DNA from: Pyxidicoccus caerfyrddinensis
GTDB taxonomy: Bacteria > Myxococcota > Myxococcia > Myxococcales > Myxococcaceae
DNA: 64,000 nucleotides
NCBI RefSeq assembly: GCF_010894405.1
Contig: NZ_JAAIYA010000005.1
Span: 1 to 64,000, forward strand
Reading direction: 5' to 3'
Below, in pieces: positions 8,465 to 20,841 of the stretch; position 1 is the first letter of the stretch, and each line of letters opens with the position of its first letter. The notes beneath the pieces are model-generated. The model did no database searches. It saw only the letters and a program-made list of their open reading frames with translations, and was not told where the DNA came from. The position numbers were made by a program, and so were the translations under genes.

Positions 8465-11400
8465 ATGGCCGCTACCTTCACCGAGTCCGTCGTCGAAGAG
8501 GCCGCGCTGGAGTGGTTCGGTGCTCTTGGCTATGCCGTCGTCACAGGCCCGGAGATTGCTCCCGGCGAGCCCGCCGCCGAGCGTGCCACCTATGAGCAGG
8601 TCGTGCTGGAAGGGCGCCTCCAGGATGCGCTGCGCCGGCTCAACCCGAAGGTGCCCTCCGAGGCGCTCGAGGAGGCCTTCCGCAAGCTCACGCGCATCTC
8701 GTCACCCCAGCCCATCGACGCGAACCACGAGCTGCACCACTACCTGGTGAATGGAGTCAGCGTCGAGTACCTGCGCTCCGACGGCAGCATCGGCTACGAC
8801 CCGGTCCGCGTGCTCGACTTCGACTCGCCTGGCGAGAACGACTGGCTCGTCGTCAACCAGCTCACCGTGAAGGAGCACGGCCACACGCGCCGCCCCGACA
8901 TCGTCGTGTTCGTGAACGGGCTGCCCCTCGCGGTCATCGAGCTGAAGAACGCCGCCTCCGAGAGCACGACTCTCTGGAGCGCCTTCCAGCAGCTCCAGAC
9001 CTACAAGGACGAGCTGCAGGCCCTCTTCGTCTTCAACGAGGTGATGGTCGCCTCGGATGGGTTGGAGGCGCGGCTCGGAACGCTCTCGTCCAACCGGGAG
9101 CGCTTCCTGCCCTGGCGCACCATCGAAGGCGAGGAACTCGCGCCCGCGAGCCTGACGCAGCTCGAGGTGCTCATTCGGGGCGCGTTCGAGCCACGGCGCT
9201 TCCTCGACCTCATCCGCTACTTCATCGTCTACGAGGACGACGGCGGCACCGTCACCAAGAAGGTGGCGGGCTACCACCAGTTCCATGCCGTGGCGCGCGC
9301 GGTCGATGCCACCCTCGCGGCTTCGCGACCCCAGGGCAGCCGCCGCGTCGGCGTCGTCTGGCACACCCAGGGCTCCGGCAAGAGCCTGACGATGGCCTTC
9401 TACGCCGGGCGCATCATCCTGCATCCCGAGATGCGGAACCCGACGCTCGTCGTCCTCACGGACCGCAACGACCTGGACGAGCAGCTCTTCGGCACCTTCT
9501 CGCGCTGCCAGGAACTGCTGCGTCAAAAGCCCGAGCAGGCCGGCAACCGCACCCAACTGCGCGAGTTGCTCAAGGTCGCCGCGGGCGGCGTCATCTTCAC
9601 CACCATCCAGAAGTTCCTTCCGGAGACGAAGGGCGACACCTTCCCGTTGCTCTCTCCGCGAGAGAACATCGTCGTCATCGCGGACGAGGCGCACCGCAGC
9701 CAGTACGACTTCATCGACGGCTTCGCGCGGCACATGCGCGACGCCCTGCCGAAAGCCTCGTTCATCGGCTTCACGGGCACGCCTGTCGAGCTGACCGACA
9801 AGAACACGCGCTCGGTCTTCGGCGACTACATCAGCGTTTACGACATCCAGCGCGCGGTGCAGGACGGAGCCACCGTCCCCATCTACTACGAGAGCCGGCT
9901 CGCGAAGCTCAAGCTGCGTGACGAGGAGAGACCTCACCTCGACGAGTCCTTCGACGAGCTCACCGAGGGCGAGGAGCTCGAAGGCAGGGAGAAGCTCAAG
10001 ACGAAGTGGTCCGCGCTGGAGTCCCTGGTCGGTACGGACCGCAGGCTCACGCTCGTCGCCGAGGACCTGGTCAGACACTACGAGGCGCGCCTGGCGGTGA
10101 TGGACGGCAAGGCCCTGGTCGTCTGCATGAGCCGGCGCATCTGTGTGGACCTCTACAAGGCGCTCACCGCGCTGCGCCCCGCGTGGCATCACGACGATGA
10201 CGCGCAAGGCGCCATCAAGGTGGTGATGACCGGCTCGGCCTCCGACCCCAAGGACTGGCAGCCGCACATCCGCAGCAAGTCCCGGCGTGAAGCGCTGGCG
10301 AAGCGCCTGAAGGCCCCCGATGACCCGCTCAAGGTGGTCATCGTTCGCGACATGTGGCTCACCGGCTTCGACGCACCGTGCATGCACACGATGTACGTCG
10401 ACAAGCCGATGCGAGGGCATGGCCTCATGCAGGCGATTGCTCGCGTGAACCGCGTGTTCCGGGACAAGCCGGGCGGGCTCGTCGTCGACTACCTGGGCCT
10501 CGCCGACCAGCTCAAGCGCGCGCTCCACACGTACACGGAGAGCGGCGGGCAGGGTGATACCGCGGTGGACCAGGAAGAGGCTGTCGCGCTCATGCTGGAG
10601 AAGCATGAGATCTGCTGCGACCTCTTCCATGGCTTCGACTGGAGCGCCTGGACACATGGCAGAGCGGCCCAGCAACTCTCCCTCCTGCCCGCGGCGCAGG
10701 AGCACGTGCTCGCCCAGAAGGGCGGTAAGGAGCGCCTGCTCCAGGCGGTCACCGAGCTGTCGCACGCATTCGCCCTGGCCGTGCCACACGACGAGGCCAT
10801 CCGCATCCGGGATGACGTCGGGTTCTTCCAGGCCGTGCGCGCGGCCATCGCCAAGACCTCGGCGGGTGACCGCAAGGCCTCGGGCGAACTCGACCATGCC
10901 ATCCGGCAGATGGTCTCGAAGGCCGTCGTTTCGGATGAGGTCATCGACATCTTCTCGGCGGCGGGCCTCAAGAACCCGGACATCTCCATCCTGTCCGACC
11001 AGTTCCTCGCCGAAGTGCAGGGCATGCAGCACAAGAACCTCGCGGTCGAGCTGCTGCGAAAGCTCCTGCATGACGAGGTGCGGACGCGCTCACGTCACAA
11101 TCTCGTCCAGGCGCGCTCGTTCGCGGAGTTGCTCGAGAAGGCCATCCGCCGTTACCAGGCCCGGGCCATCGAGGCCGCGCAGATCATCGAGGAGTTGATT
11201 GAGCTCGCCAGGGAGATGCGAGAGGCCGGCCGCCGCGGCGAGAAGCTGGACCTCACCACGGACGAGCTCGCCTTCTATGACGCGCTCGAGGTGAATGACA
11301 GCGCGGTGAAGGTGCTCGGCGATGAGACGCTCAAGCTGATTGCCCGAGAACTGGTCGAGACCGTCCGTCGCAATGTCACCATCGACTGGACCGTCAAGGA

Positions 11401-11545
11401 GTCCGTCCGCGCGAAGCTGCGCGTCATCGTGAAGCGCATCCTCCGCAAGTACGGATATCCACCCGACAAGCAGGATGCCGCGACCCAGACCGTTCTCATG
11501 CAGGCCGAGCTGCTGTCGGGCTACTGGACCGAGGCAAGGGCGTGA
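8465..11545 (+). CDS. hsdR: type I restriction-modification system, endonuclease/translocase subunit HsdR
   Basis: A 1026-residue ATP-dependent restriction subunit. The N-terminal nuclease domain has D145 in RRPDIVVF and the E159-x-K161 pair in VIELKNA. The SF2 motor follows with Walker A TQGSGKS (K306), DEAHRSQ (from 407), and helicase motifs including FTGTPVE and the C-terminal [12 protein letters not shown] helical C-terminal region binds the methylase core. The complex translocates DNA and cuts at a distance from unmethylated sites. I chose ATG 8465, just behind AGAGGA; an upstream ATG at 8414 is possible. It is separated from hsdS by the toxin-immunity pair and converges with the GST gene. 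Confidence 0.95.
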   Translation: MAATFTESVVEEAALEWFGALGYAVVTGPEIAPGEPAAERATYEQVVLEGRLQDALRRLNPKVPSEALEEAFRKLTRISSPQPIDANHELHHYLVNGVSVEYLRSDGSIGYDPVRVLDFDSPGENDWLVVNQLTVKEHGHTRRPDIVVFVNGLPLAVIELKNAASESTTLWSAFQQLQTYKDELQALFVFNEVMVASDGLEARLGTLSSNRERFLPWRTIEGEELAPASLTQLEVLIRGAFEPRRFLDLIRYFIVYEDDGGTVTKKVAGYHQFHAVARAVDATLAASRPQGSRRVGVVWHTQGSGKSLTMAFYAGRIILHPEMRNPTLVVLTDRNDLDEQLFGTFSRCQELLRQKPEQAGNRTQLRELLKVAAGGVIFTTIQKFLPETKGDTFPLLSPRENIVVIADEAHRSQYDFIDGFARHMRDALPKASFIGFTGTPVELTDKNTRSVFGDYISVYDIQRAVQDGATVPIYYESRLAKLKLRDEERPHLDESFDELTEGEELEGREKLKTKWSALESLVGTDRRLTLVAEDLVRHYEARLAVMDGKALVVCMSRRICVDLYKALTALRPAWHHDDDAQGAIKVVMTGSASDPKDWQPHIRSKSRREALAKRLKAPDDPLKVVIVRDMWLTGFDAPCMHTMYVDKPMRGHGLMQAIARVNRVFRDKPGGLVVDYLGLADQLKRALHTYTESGGQGDTAVDQEEAVALMLEKHEICCDLFHGFDWSAWTHGRAAQQLSLLPAAQEHVLAQKGGKERLLQAVTELSHAFALAVPHDEAIRIRDDVGFFQAVRAAIAKTSAGDRKASGELDHAIRQMVSKAVVSDEVIDIFSAAGLKNPDISILSDQFLAEVQGMQHKNLAVELLRKLLHDEVRTRSRHNLVQARSFAELLEKAIRRYQARAIEAAQIIEELIELAREMREAGRRGEKLDLTTDELAFYDALEVNDSAVKVLGDETLKLIARELVETVRRNVTIDWTVKESVRAKLRVIVKRILRKYGYPPDKQDAATQTVLMQAELLSGYWTEARA

Positions 11546-11590
11546 TGAGCCACCCTTTTGCCCGTTCACCCGCTACCCACTTCCCGTCCG

Positions 11591-12262
11591 CTACCGCTGG
11601 AGTATCGACTGGACCGACTTCGCACGCTCCTCGTCGGTCGTGTCCTTCTTCAGCGGGAAGGGCACGTCGACTCCGCGCTTCACGGCGGGGCGCTCCGCAA
11701 TCGCTTTCATCCACCGTTGCAGGTGGGGCAGCCCGTCCACCGACACGCCGGCCCAGTCGTGGACGCGCACCCACGGCCAGGTGGCGATGTCCGCGATGCT
11801 GTAGTCGCCCGCGAGGTACTCGCTCTCCTTCAGCCGCGTGTCGAGCACCGTGTACAGCCGCCGCGTCTCGTTCTGGTAGCGGTCGATGGCGGGCTGGAGC
11901 TTCTCCGGAAAGTAGCGGAAGAAGACGTTGGCCTGTCCCTGCATCGGCCCCACGCCCCCCATCTGGAACATCAGCCACTGGATGACGCGAGAGCGGCCCT
12001 TCGCGTCCGTGGGCATCAGCCGGCCCGTCTTCTCCGCGAGGTAGAGCAGGATGGCGCCCGACTCGAACACGGCGAAGTCACCCTCCGCCCGGTCGACGAT
12101 GGCGGGGATGCGTCCATTGGGGTTGATGCGCAGGAACTCCGGTTGCTTCTGCACACCCTTGGTGATGTCCACCCCGTGCACCGTGTAGGGCAGGCCCAGC
12201 TCCTCCAGCGCTATCGAGACCTTGTAGCCGTTCGGCGTCGTCCACGTGTAGAGGTCAATCAT
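11591..12262 (-). CDS. glutathione S-transferase family protein (YfcG-like)
   Basis: A 223-residue protein with the thioredoxin-fold N-terminal GST domain ([13 protein letters not shown], then [13 protein letters not shown] and [13 protein letters not shown]) and an all-alpha C-terminal domain. The TPNGYK active-site region and the overall sequence resemble Nu-class GSTs such as E. coli YfcG, which act as glutathione-dependent disulfide-bond reductases rather than classic conjugating transferases. It is cytosolic. It has an isolated position, facing hsdR. The substrate is unknown. Confidence 0.92.
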   Translation of the reverse strand: MIDLYTWTTPNGYKVSIALEELGLPYTVHGVDITKGVQKQPEFLRINPNGRIPAIVDRAEGDFAVFESGAILLYLAEKTGRLMPTDAKGRSRVIQWLMFQMGGVGPMQGQANVFFRYFPEKLQPAIDRYQNETRRLYTVLDTRLKESEYLAGDYSIADIATWPWVRVHDWAGVSVDGLPHLQRWMKAIAERPAVKRGVDVPFPLKKDTTDEERAKSVQSILQR

Positions 12263-12320
12263 GGGTGCGCCTCATAACGAGGCCCTCGAGTCCGCGCCGC
12301 ATCAACTCGCACCCCGCGCT

Positions 12321-13658
12321 TCAGCGAAGCGACTCCTCCACGGTCCGCCAGCGTGTGTCCACCCAGGCGCGCAGGTACGCCACCTCGCCCGCGAAGTCGT
12401 TCAGGTCTGTGCGTCCGCGCCAGCGGGGGAAGTCCTTGTACTGCTCGCCCCAGCGCGCCTCGTCCTTGAGCGCCGCGGGGCCCAACTCGCGCGCGTACCC
12501 GTCGATGAGCCCGAGCACCACGTCCCGGTGCAGCGGCCCCTGGAGCAGCTCGCGGTAGCGCTCGCGCAGGGAGGCGGCGATGGCCGGGTCCTCCCGCATG
12601 CGCGCGAAGATGAGGTTCTCCCGCGTGAAGGGGTACAGGTCCTCCGCCTTCAGGCGCATCGTGTTCCAGTCCTGCCCGAAGCTGGCGTCCAAATCCCAGG
12701 GGATGAAGCGGAAGCGCGTCCCCGGCCCACGCGCCCGGAAGTGGTAGGCGTTCTTCGCCACCGAGTCCTTCGTGTACGCGAGGTTGGACAGAATCCACCA
12801 GTCCTCGTAGTCGCGCACGTCCATCCACTCGCCCCGCTCGGCGGCGAACTGCTCCGGGCTGGCGTCCGCCACGAAGGCGGTGAGCGCGTCGATGGTGCGG
12901 AACGCATCGTCACCGTCCTCGGGCTCGCCCGCCTTCTTCTCGTAGCCCTGGCGTAGCTTCACCTTGGGCAGGCCCATGGCGTCCAGGCGCGAGAAGTTCG
13001 CGTCACCGTCCACGGCCTTGAAGAGGTCCCCGCCCGAGTCCAGTCCCCAGTCAGAGAGGTAGTCGCGGTCGACGTGGTCCATCACGGTGTAGAGGCCCTG
13101 GTACTCGCCATTCACGTAGACGACCGCGCTGTAGCCCCTCAGCTGGAGGTGGTCCGGGGACATGCGGTTCCACACCTCGAACGCGAGCCGGGCGCGGAGG
13201 TATGAGTTGTCATTGAACGGGCTGGTGAGCACCAGCTTGCGGCGGCCCATGAAGCCACCGGCGTGCTCGGGCTCGTCGAAGGTCTGCCCCTTGTCGAGCT
13301 CCACCGTCAGGCTGCGCTTGGGGAAGCGCAGCGAGGTGTCCCCCCGGTAGCGCGTCTCCGCGGTGTAGCAGCGCCCGCGGTGGACGAGCCGCGCCGGACG
13401 GTAGCCGTCGTCGTCCGGCAGCGACGACGACATGAAGAGGTGGAGGACCGGCAGCCCGTCCTCCTCGTCATACGTGAAGGGGTCTGGAGCGCCGTCACTT
13501 CGCGCCTCGAAGCCCCGGACGAACGAGGCACTGTCAGCGCCTTCACACTCCGGAGGGGCCACGCTCCAGCCGCTCGTCGGGGCGCAGGCCGGAGCCGCCG
13601 CGCACAGGACGAGCAGCCACGGCAGCATGCTCGCGAGATGTCCGCTCCCTCTCCGCAT
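12321..13658 (-). CDS. CotH family protein, probable lipoprotein
   Basis: A 445-residue protein with the CotH fold, an atypical protein-kinase-like domain first known from Bacillus spore coat. Typical segments are TRYRGDTSLRFPKRS, KLVLTSPFNDNSYLRARLA, VYVNGEYQGLYTVMDHVD and, near the C terminus, FIPWDLDASFGQDW. The last carries the metal-binding Asp pair of the family. The N terminus is a hydrophobic signal ending in PAC, a weak lipobox, so export is likely. The ATG at 13658 is preceded by GGGAGGGGA; ATGs at 13673 and 13628 are alternatives. The target of any kinase activity is unknown. Confidence 0.85.
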   Translation of the reverse strand: MRRGSGHLASMLPWLLVLCAAAPACAPTSGWSVAPPECEGADSASFVRGFEARSDGAPDPFTYDEEDGLPVLHLFMSSSLPDDDGYRPARLVHRGRCYTAETRYRGDTSLRFPKRSLTVELDKGQTFDEPEHAGGFMGRRKLVLTSPFNDNSYLRARLAFEVWNRMSPDHLQLRGYSAVVYVNGEYQGLYTVMDHVDRDYLSDWGLDSGGDLFKAVDGDANFSRLDAMGLPKVKLRQGYEKKAGEPEDGDDAFRTIDALTAFVADASPEQFAAERGEWMDVRDYEDWWILSNLAYTKDSVAKNAYHFRARGPGTRFRFIPWDLDASFGQDWNTMRLKAEDLYPFTRENLIFARMREDPAIAASLRERYRELLQGPLHRDVVLGLIDGYARELGPAALKDEARWGEQYKDFPRWRGRTDLNDFAGEVAYLRAWVDTRWRTVEESLR

Positions 13659-13791
13659 TCCCCTCCCGTCCATGCAGGAAGGTAGCCACTGCGGGAGGCG
13701 CGGGCATCGCTCACCGCGGAGGCGCCCACCCACACCTCGGGACGCCCATTCCGTCACGCCGTGGACACTGTGCGGGCGTGGAGGAAAGACA

Positions 13792-13826
13792 GAGCCCCGC
13801 GGCGCCAGCAAGGCACCGCGGGGCTC
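13792..13826 (-). terminator. intrinsic terminator-like hairpin downstream of the M16 gene
   Basis: A perfect 11-bp stem (GAGCCCCGCGG at 13792-13802 with its complement at 13816-13826) around a 13-base loop lies 34 bases after the stop of the leftward M16 gene. On that strand it is followed by TGTCTTTCC, a modest T tract. Confidence 0.6.
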
Positions 13827-13860
13827 GGAGCTTCACCTGCGCGCGTGAGCGGCTATCGCG

Positions 13861-16680
<2,820 letters not shown>

Positions 16681-17000
16681 GCGGTCCTCGCGAGTCGTCT
16701 GGAAGTGCACCGGCTTCTAACCCGGTATGCCCCGCCCGCCATCCCGAACGGCGTCAGTCCGGCCGGCCGGGCGTCCGAGGCGCGACATCCGGGAGGACCG
16801 GGGAGTTCACTGGGGAGCCTCATGGGTCCTGCGTGGGACTGACGCCCTGTGAGGTTGACTGCGCGCCCGGCCAGAGGCTCGAGCAGCGTGAAACGAAACA
16901 CACGCAAGTCCAGGTCGTCCTGCGCGTCAGGGCTTGAGCACCGACCTGCTAACGTGACTCCACGGCCAGGGTTCCACGGCCGGAAGCAAAGGGACACGGG
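16681..17000. other. intergenic region between M16 gene and metallophosphoesterase gene
   Basis: This 320-base divergent spacer must contain both promoters. A TGCTAACGT stretch near 16948 could be a -10-like element for the rightward gene, but I find no matching -35. No repeat or RNA structure stands out. Confidence 0.4.
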
Positions 17001-17696
17001 ATGCGGCTGGTGCTCCTCTCCGATACGCACATGCACCACGAGGCACTGACGGTGCCCCCGTGCGACGTGCTCATCCACGCCGGGGACTTCACCCGACGCG
17101 GACGGCGACAGGAGGTCGAGGAGTTCCTCCGCTGGTTCTCCCTCCGCGAGGCGCGCGAGAAGGTGCTCATCGCCGGCAACCACGACTTCCTCTGTGAAGA
17201 GGCACCCGACCTGGCCCGCGCGCTCATCCAAGAAGCCGGCGTGCGCTACCTCCAGGACGAGGAAGCCCACGTCGCGGGGCTGCGCATCTGGGGCTCCCCG
17301 ATGACGCCCCGGTTCGGACAGTGGGCCTTCAACCTGGACAGGGGCCCGGACCTCGCCGCCCACTGGCAGCGCATCCCCGAGGGCCTCGACCTCCTCATTA
17401 CCCACGGTCCACCGAGCGGGCTGGGAGACCGCACCTGGTCCGGCGTCTCCGCGGGCTGTGAGGACCTGCTCGCCCGCGTGCGCCAGGTGCGCCCCCGGCT
17501 CCACGTCTTCGGCCACATCCACGAGGCGCATGGCGAGTACACACTGCCGGGCCTCGCCACGCGCTTCCTCAATGTCTCCAACTGCCGCCTGATGCCCTTC
17601 GGCGTCCGCCCGCCCCTCGTGGTGGAGCTGGAGCCCCGCTCGCCCCGCTCCACGACGGACGGAGGCCCGGAGGAGGGTGGGGCTTCCGTGGCGTGA
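17001..17696 (+). CDS. metallophosphoesterase (MPPED-like calcineurin fold)
   Basis: A 231-residue calcineurin-like phosphoesterase. It has the five metal-site blocks in order: LLSDTHMHH, LIHAGDFT, IAGNHDFL, LLITHGPPSG and VFGHIHEAHG. The length and the THGPP and GHIHEAHG forms resemble the short MPPED1/2-type phosphodiesterases. No signal peptide is seen, so it is cytoplasmic. The substrate, perhaps a cyclic nucleotide or another phosphodiester, is not determined. The ATG at 17001 follows GGGACACGGG. It stands alone, with sppA about 210 bases downstream on the same strand. Confidence 0.92.
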   Translation: MRLVLLSDTHMHHEALTVPPCDVLIHAGDFTRRGRRQEVEEFLRWFSLREAREKVLIAGNHDFLCEEAPDLARALIQEAGVRYLQDEEAHVAGLRIWGSPMTPRFGQWAFNLDRGPDLAAHWQRIPEGLDLLITHGPPSGLGDRTWSGVSAGCEDLLARVRQVRPRLHVFGHIHEAHGEYTLPGLATRFLNVSNCRLMPFGVRPPLVVELEPRSPRSTTDGGPEEGGASVA

Positions 17697-17910
17697 GCTT
17701 GGGGCTCCTCGCGCCCGCCCTTCCACCGGGCGAGGCTGGAGACGCTCGTGCCCGCCCTTCCGCCCTGCGAGGAGCCTGGGGCCCGGAAGCACGAAGCCGC
17801 CCGGCAGCCCCTGGCGAGGACGTGCAAGCATCGTCGCCACCGCCCGTTAGTAGTAAGCACCGCGTGCGCAGGGCCGTGCCCCGTTTCGCGCGTACCAGGA
17901 GTCCCTTCGG

Positions 17911-19704
17911 ATGAAACGATTCATCATCGGCACGCTGGCCTTCATCGGCGCGATGTCCATCCTCTTCTTCGTGGGCCTCATCGGCCTGATGGTGCTCGCC
18001 TCGGCGAGCGCCCCGACGGTGCCGTCCAACCTCGTGCTGGAGCTGGATTTGGAGGGCCCGCTGCCCGAGTACGTGCTGAGCAACTCGCTCAGCGGCGCCT
18101 TCGGCGAGGACCCGACCACCGTGCGCGACGTGGTGGACGCACTGGAGAAGGCCGGCGATGACCCGCGCGTGAAGTCACTGGTGGCGCGCGTGGGCAACCC
18201 CGGCAGCGCCGCCGCGGCCCAGGAGCTGCGCGACGCGGTGAAGGCCTTCCGCGCCAAGGGCAAGAAGGCCGTGGCCTATACGGACACCTTCGGAGAGGAG
18301 GGCAACGGCACCATGGGCTACTACGTCGCGTCCGCCTTCGACGAAGTCTATATCCAGCCGTCCGGTGACTTGAGCATCACCGGCCTGTCCTTCGAGACAC
18401 CCTTTGCGCGCGACGCCTTCGCGAAGCTGGGCGTGACGCCGCGCTACCACAAGCGCGCCGAGTACAAGAACGCGGTCAACACATACACCGAGCAGGGCTA
18501 CAACGCGCCCCACCGCGAGGCCACCGAGCGCTTCACGCAGAGCCTCTTCGGCCAGGTGGTGCGCGGCATCGCCGAGGACCGGAAGCTGACGGAGGACGTC
18601 GTGCGCGGCCTCATCGACAAGGCGCCGCTGTTCGGCCAGGAGGCAGTGGATTCGAAGCTGGTGGACGGGCTGCGCTACCGCGACGAGGTCCTGGCCTCGG
18701 TGAAGAAGGACGCGGGTGACGGCGCCGAGCTGCTCTACGTGCACAAGTACCTGGAGCGCGCCGGCCGCCCGCACACGTCCGGAGACACCATCGCCCTCGT
18801 CTATGGCGTGGGCGGCGTGTCGCGAGGGAAGAGCCAGGACAGCCCGCTGGGCGGCGGGCAGGTCATGGGCGGTGACAGCGTGGCGGCCGCGCTGCGCAAG
18901 GCCGCCGAGGACCCGCGGGTGAAGGCGATTGTCTTCCGCGTGGACAGCCCCGGAGGCAGCTACACGGCCAGCGACACCGTGCGCCGCGAGGTGCAGCGCG
19001 CGAAGGAGGCGGGCAAGCCCGTCATCGTCACCATGGGCACCTACGCCGCGAGCGGCGGCTACTTCGTCGCCATGGACGCGGACCGCATCGTCGCGCAGCC
19101 GGGCACGCTCACCGGCAGCATCGGCGTGTACGCGGGCAAGTTCGTGACGCAGGCCTTCTGGGAGAAGCTGGGGGTCAACTTCGAGACGATTGCCGCGGGC
19201 CGCAACGCCGCCATACACAGCTCGGACGAGGACTTCACGCCGGAGCAGGACGCTCGCGCGGAGGCGGAGATGGACTACATCTACTCGGACTTCACGCGGC
19301 GCGCGGCGGCCGGGCGGAAGATGCCGCTGGAGAAGCTCCAGGGGCTGGCGAAGGGCCGCGTGTGGACGGGCGAGGACGCGCTGGCCAACGGCCTGGTGGA
19401 TGCGCTGGGCGGCTACCCGAAGGCGCTCGCGATTGCGAAGGAGCTGGCGAAGCTGCCCGCCGACGCCCGCGTGAATGTGGAGGTGTATCCGCGCAAGAAG
19501 GCCACGTCCGAGGTGCTGTCCGAGCTGCTCGGGCAGACGGGCGACAACAGCGAGGACGACGCCGCCTCGGTGAGCGCCCTGTCCCCGTGGGCCCCCCTGC
19601 TGGAGGGCGTGCGCGGGGTGTACGCGTTCGGCGCGCGGATGGGCCTGTTCGAGCACCAGCGCGGCTCCCTCTACTCCCCCATGCCCCGGGCGAGCTGGGA
19701 GTGA
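17911..19704 (+). CDS. sppA: signal peptide peptidase SppA, 67K type
   Basis: A 597-residue membrane protease that degrades cleaved signal peptides. One N-terminal transmembrane helix (about residues 4-30) anchors two tandem ClpP/crotonase-like domains. The catalytic dyad is split as in the E. coli type: the Lys of RAEYKN is residue 186 in the first domain, and the Ser of YAASGGY is residue 381 in the second. Both are present. The active site should face the periplasm. GGAG lies upstream of ATG 17911. The last 80 residues are a variable tail. A GC-rich hairpin follows the stop. Confidence 0.93.
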   Translation: MKRFIIGTLAFIGAMSILFFVGLIGLMVLASASAPTVPSNLVLELDLEGPLPEYVLSNSLSGAFGEDPTTVRDVVDALEKAGDDPRVKSLVARVGNPGSAAAAQELRDAVKAFRAKGKKAVAYTDTFGEEGNGTMGYYVASAFDEVYIQPSGDLSITGLSFETPFARDAFAKLGVTPRYHKRAEYKNAVNTYTEQGYNAPHREATERFTQSLFGQVVRGIAEDRKLTEDVVRGLIDKAPLFGQEAVDSKLVDGLRYRDEVLASVKKDAGDGAELLYVHKYLERAGRPHTSGDTIALVYGVGGVSRGKSQDSPLGGGQVMGGDSVAAALRKAAEDPRVKAIVFRVDSPGGSYTASDTVRREVQRAKEAGKPVIVTMGTYAASGGYFVAMDADRIVAQPGTLTGSIGVYAGKFVTQAFWEKLGVNFETIAAGRNAAIHSSDEDFTPEQDARAEAEMDYIYSDFTRRAAAGRKMPLEKLQGLAKGRVWTGEDALANGLVDALGGYPKALAIAKELAKLPADARVNVEVYPRKKATSEVLSELLGQTGDNSEDDAASVSALSPWAPLLEGVRGVYAFGARMGLFEHQRGSLYSPMPRASWE

Positions 19705-19713
19705 CGCACCGCT

Positions 19714-19741
19714 CGCCCGGGCGGATCAGCACGCCCGGGCG
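19714..19741 (+). terminator. GC hairpin after sppA
   Basis: The self-complementary decamer CGCCCGGGCG occurs at 19714-19723 and again at 19732-19741, so the two copies can pair as a 10-bp stem with an 8-base loop. It starts nine bases after the sppA stop. There is no T tract, so termination would be weak or Rho-assisted. Confidence 0.45.
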
Positions 19742-19887
19742 GGCCGCGAGGGCAGGGCGCCAGGCCCGTCCTCCACCGGAACACCGTGCATCGAGCAGGG
19801 CGGCTCCATGGGTGCGGGCCGCCGCGTCACTCCGGGACGCAGGAGCGTCTTCAGCGGACGCCGGGCCCGGGTCTCCCGGCCGGTTCG

Positions 19888-19969
19888 GGTGCCTCAGACG
19901 TGGATCCACGGAAGACCGCGACTGCGCCGACGACTCCGCGAGAGCGGTGCCTCAGACGCGGATCCGCGG
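19888..19969. repeat. 24-bp direct repeat carrying a BamHI-centred palindrome
   Basis: Copies at 19888-19911 and 19946-19969 differ at only two bases. Those two changes are compensatory: the core reads CGTGGATCCACG in one copy and CGCGGATCCGCG in the other, and each is a perfect 12-bp palindrome. The second copy overlaps the last codons of the leftward cysteine dioxygenase gene; the first lies beyond its stop. Preservation of symmetry suggests a structure or binding site is maintained, perhaps for termination. Confidence 0.6.
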
Positions 19970-20542
19970 GTGCGCGGACTCCGGGGGCGACAGCGGGCGG
20001 CCGAAGACGGAGTGGTAGCGGAGCTGCTGCATGGCGCACCGCTGGCGCTTCGCGTCGAACACGAGACAGCGCTCCACCGGCCCCGCGTAGACGTGCAGCG
20101 AGACGGCGGGGCCCTGCTGGTTGACGACGCGGTGGATGGGCGCGTCGGGGCAGCGGAAGTCCACGTAGCCCGCGCCCACCGGCCCCACCACCGCCGGAGA
20201 CCCCAGCCGCGCCGGCCCCGGCTCCAGCCCGCCCGACACCAGCCCGTAGTTCTCCAGGAGGAAGGTGCCGGACTGGATGCTGAACCAGCACTCCTGCCCG
20301 TCGTGGTCATGGATGGGCGAGACGGCACCTGCCTCCCAGCAGTTGAGCAGCACCTCCAGCCGCGCATCCCGGTAGACGAGGTTGCGCGTGTACCGGCCCC
20401 GGCTGAAGTGCAGATACGGCTGGAGACTCGACGGCTCCACCACGAGCCCCGCGAGCCGCTCGCCCACGGCCAGCAGACCCGGCTGCCCGCCCGGCTCCTC
20501 CCGAAGGAGCCCCACCAACGCCTCGAGGGTCATGACGCCCAT
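19952..20542 (-). CDS. cysteine dioxygenase
   Basis: A 196-residue cupin that oxidises cysteine to cysteine sulfinate using Fe(II) and O2. The family's key residues are visible: YTRNL (substrate-carboxylate Arg), the HDH pair in PIHDHDGQECWF with the adjacent Cys that can form the Cys-Tyr crosslink, the third iron His in PIHRVVN, and the Tyr in LHVYAGP. The preserved Arg and Cys-Tyr pair point to true cysteine dioxygenase rather than a 3-mercaptopropionate enzyme. The start at 20542 is chosen because similarity begins there; the frame stays open upstream to 20635. It acts in the cytoplasm. Confidence 0.88.
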   Translation of the reverse strand: MGVMTLEALVGLLREEPGGQPGLLAVGERLAGLVVEPSSLQPYLHFSRGRYTRNLVYRDARLEVLLNCWEAGAVSPIHDHDGQECWFSIQSGTFLLENYGLVSGGLEPGPARLGSPAVVGPVGAGYVDFRCPDAPIHRVVNQQGPAVSLHVYAGPVERCLVFDAKRQRCAMQQLRYHSVFGRPLSPPESAHPRIRV

Positions 20543-20841
20543 GGGGGAAAACCTAGGTAAGGCACCGACACGGTGCCTATTAGCGTGTTGGATGGGGCAC
20601 GGTCGGGCGCACGACGCGCACTTGAGGACAGGCACCCCATCGAATAGAGGACATCCTCCACTCAGGGGTCGCCACTATGCCAGGGCGGCCCCGGGTTTGC
20701 ATCCTGGCGCGAACATTGAACCATCTGGCGCGCGCGAGGAAGCCGCGAGCCGGTGGGAAGCGTACAGAGAGAGTCAATTTCCTGGACCGAAGCCGTTCCT
20801 GTTGTCGAGGAGCCGCCAAGGTGGGGGCCGAGGAACCGAAC

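Noticed and set aside
8702..11071. 789-residue leftward open frame inside hsdR
   Set aside because: The rightward frame carries all HsdR motifs; the antisense protein has no recognisable domain.
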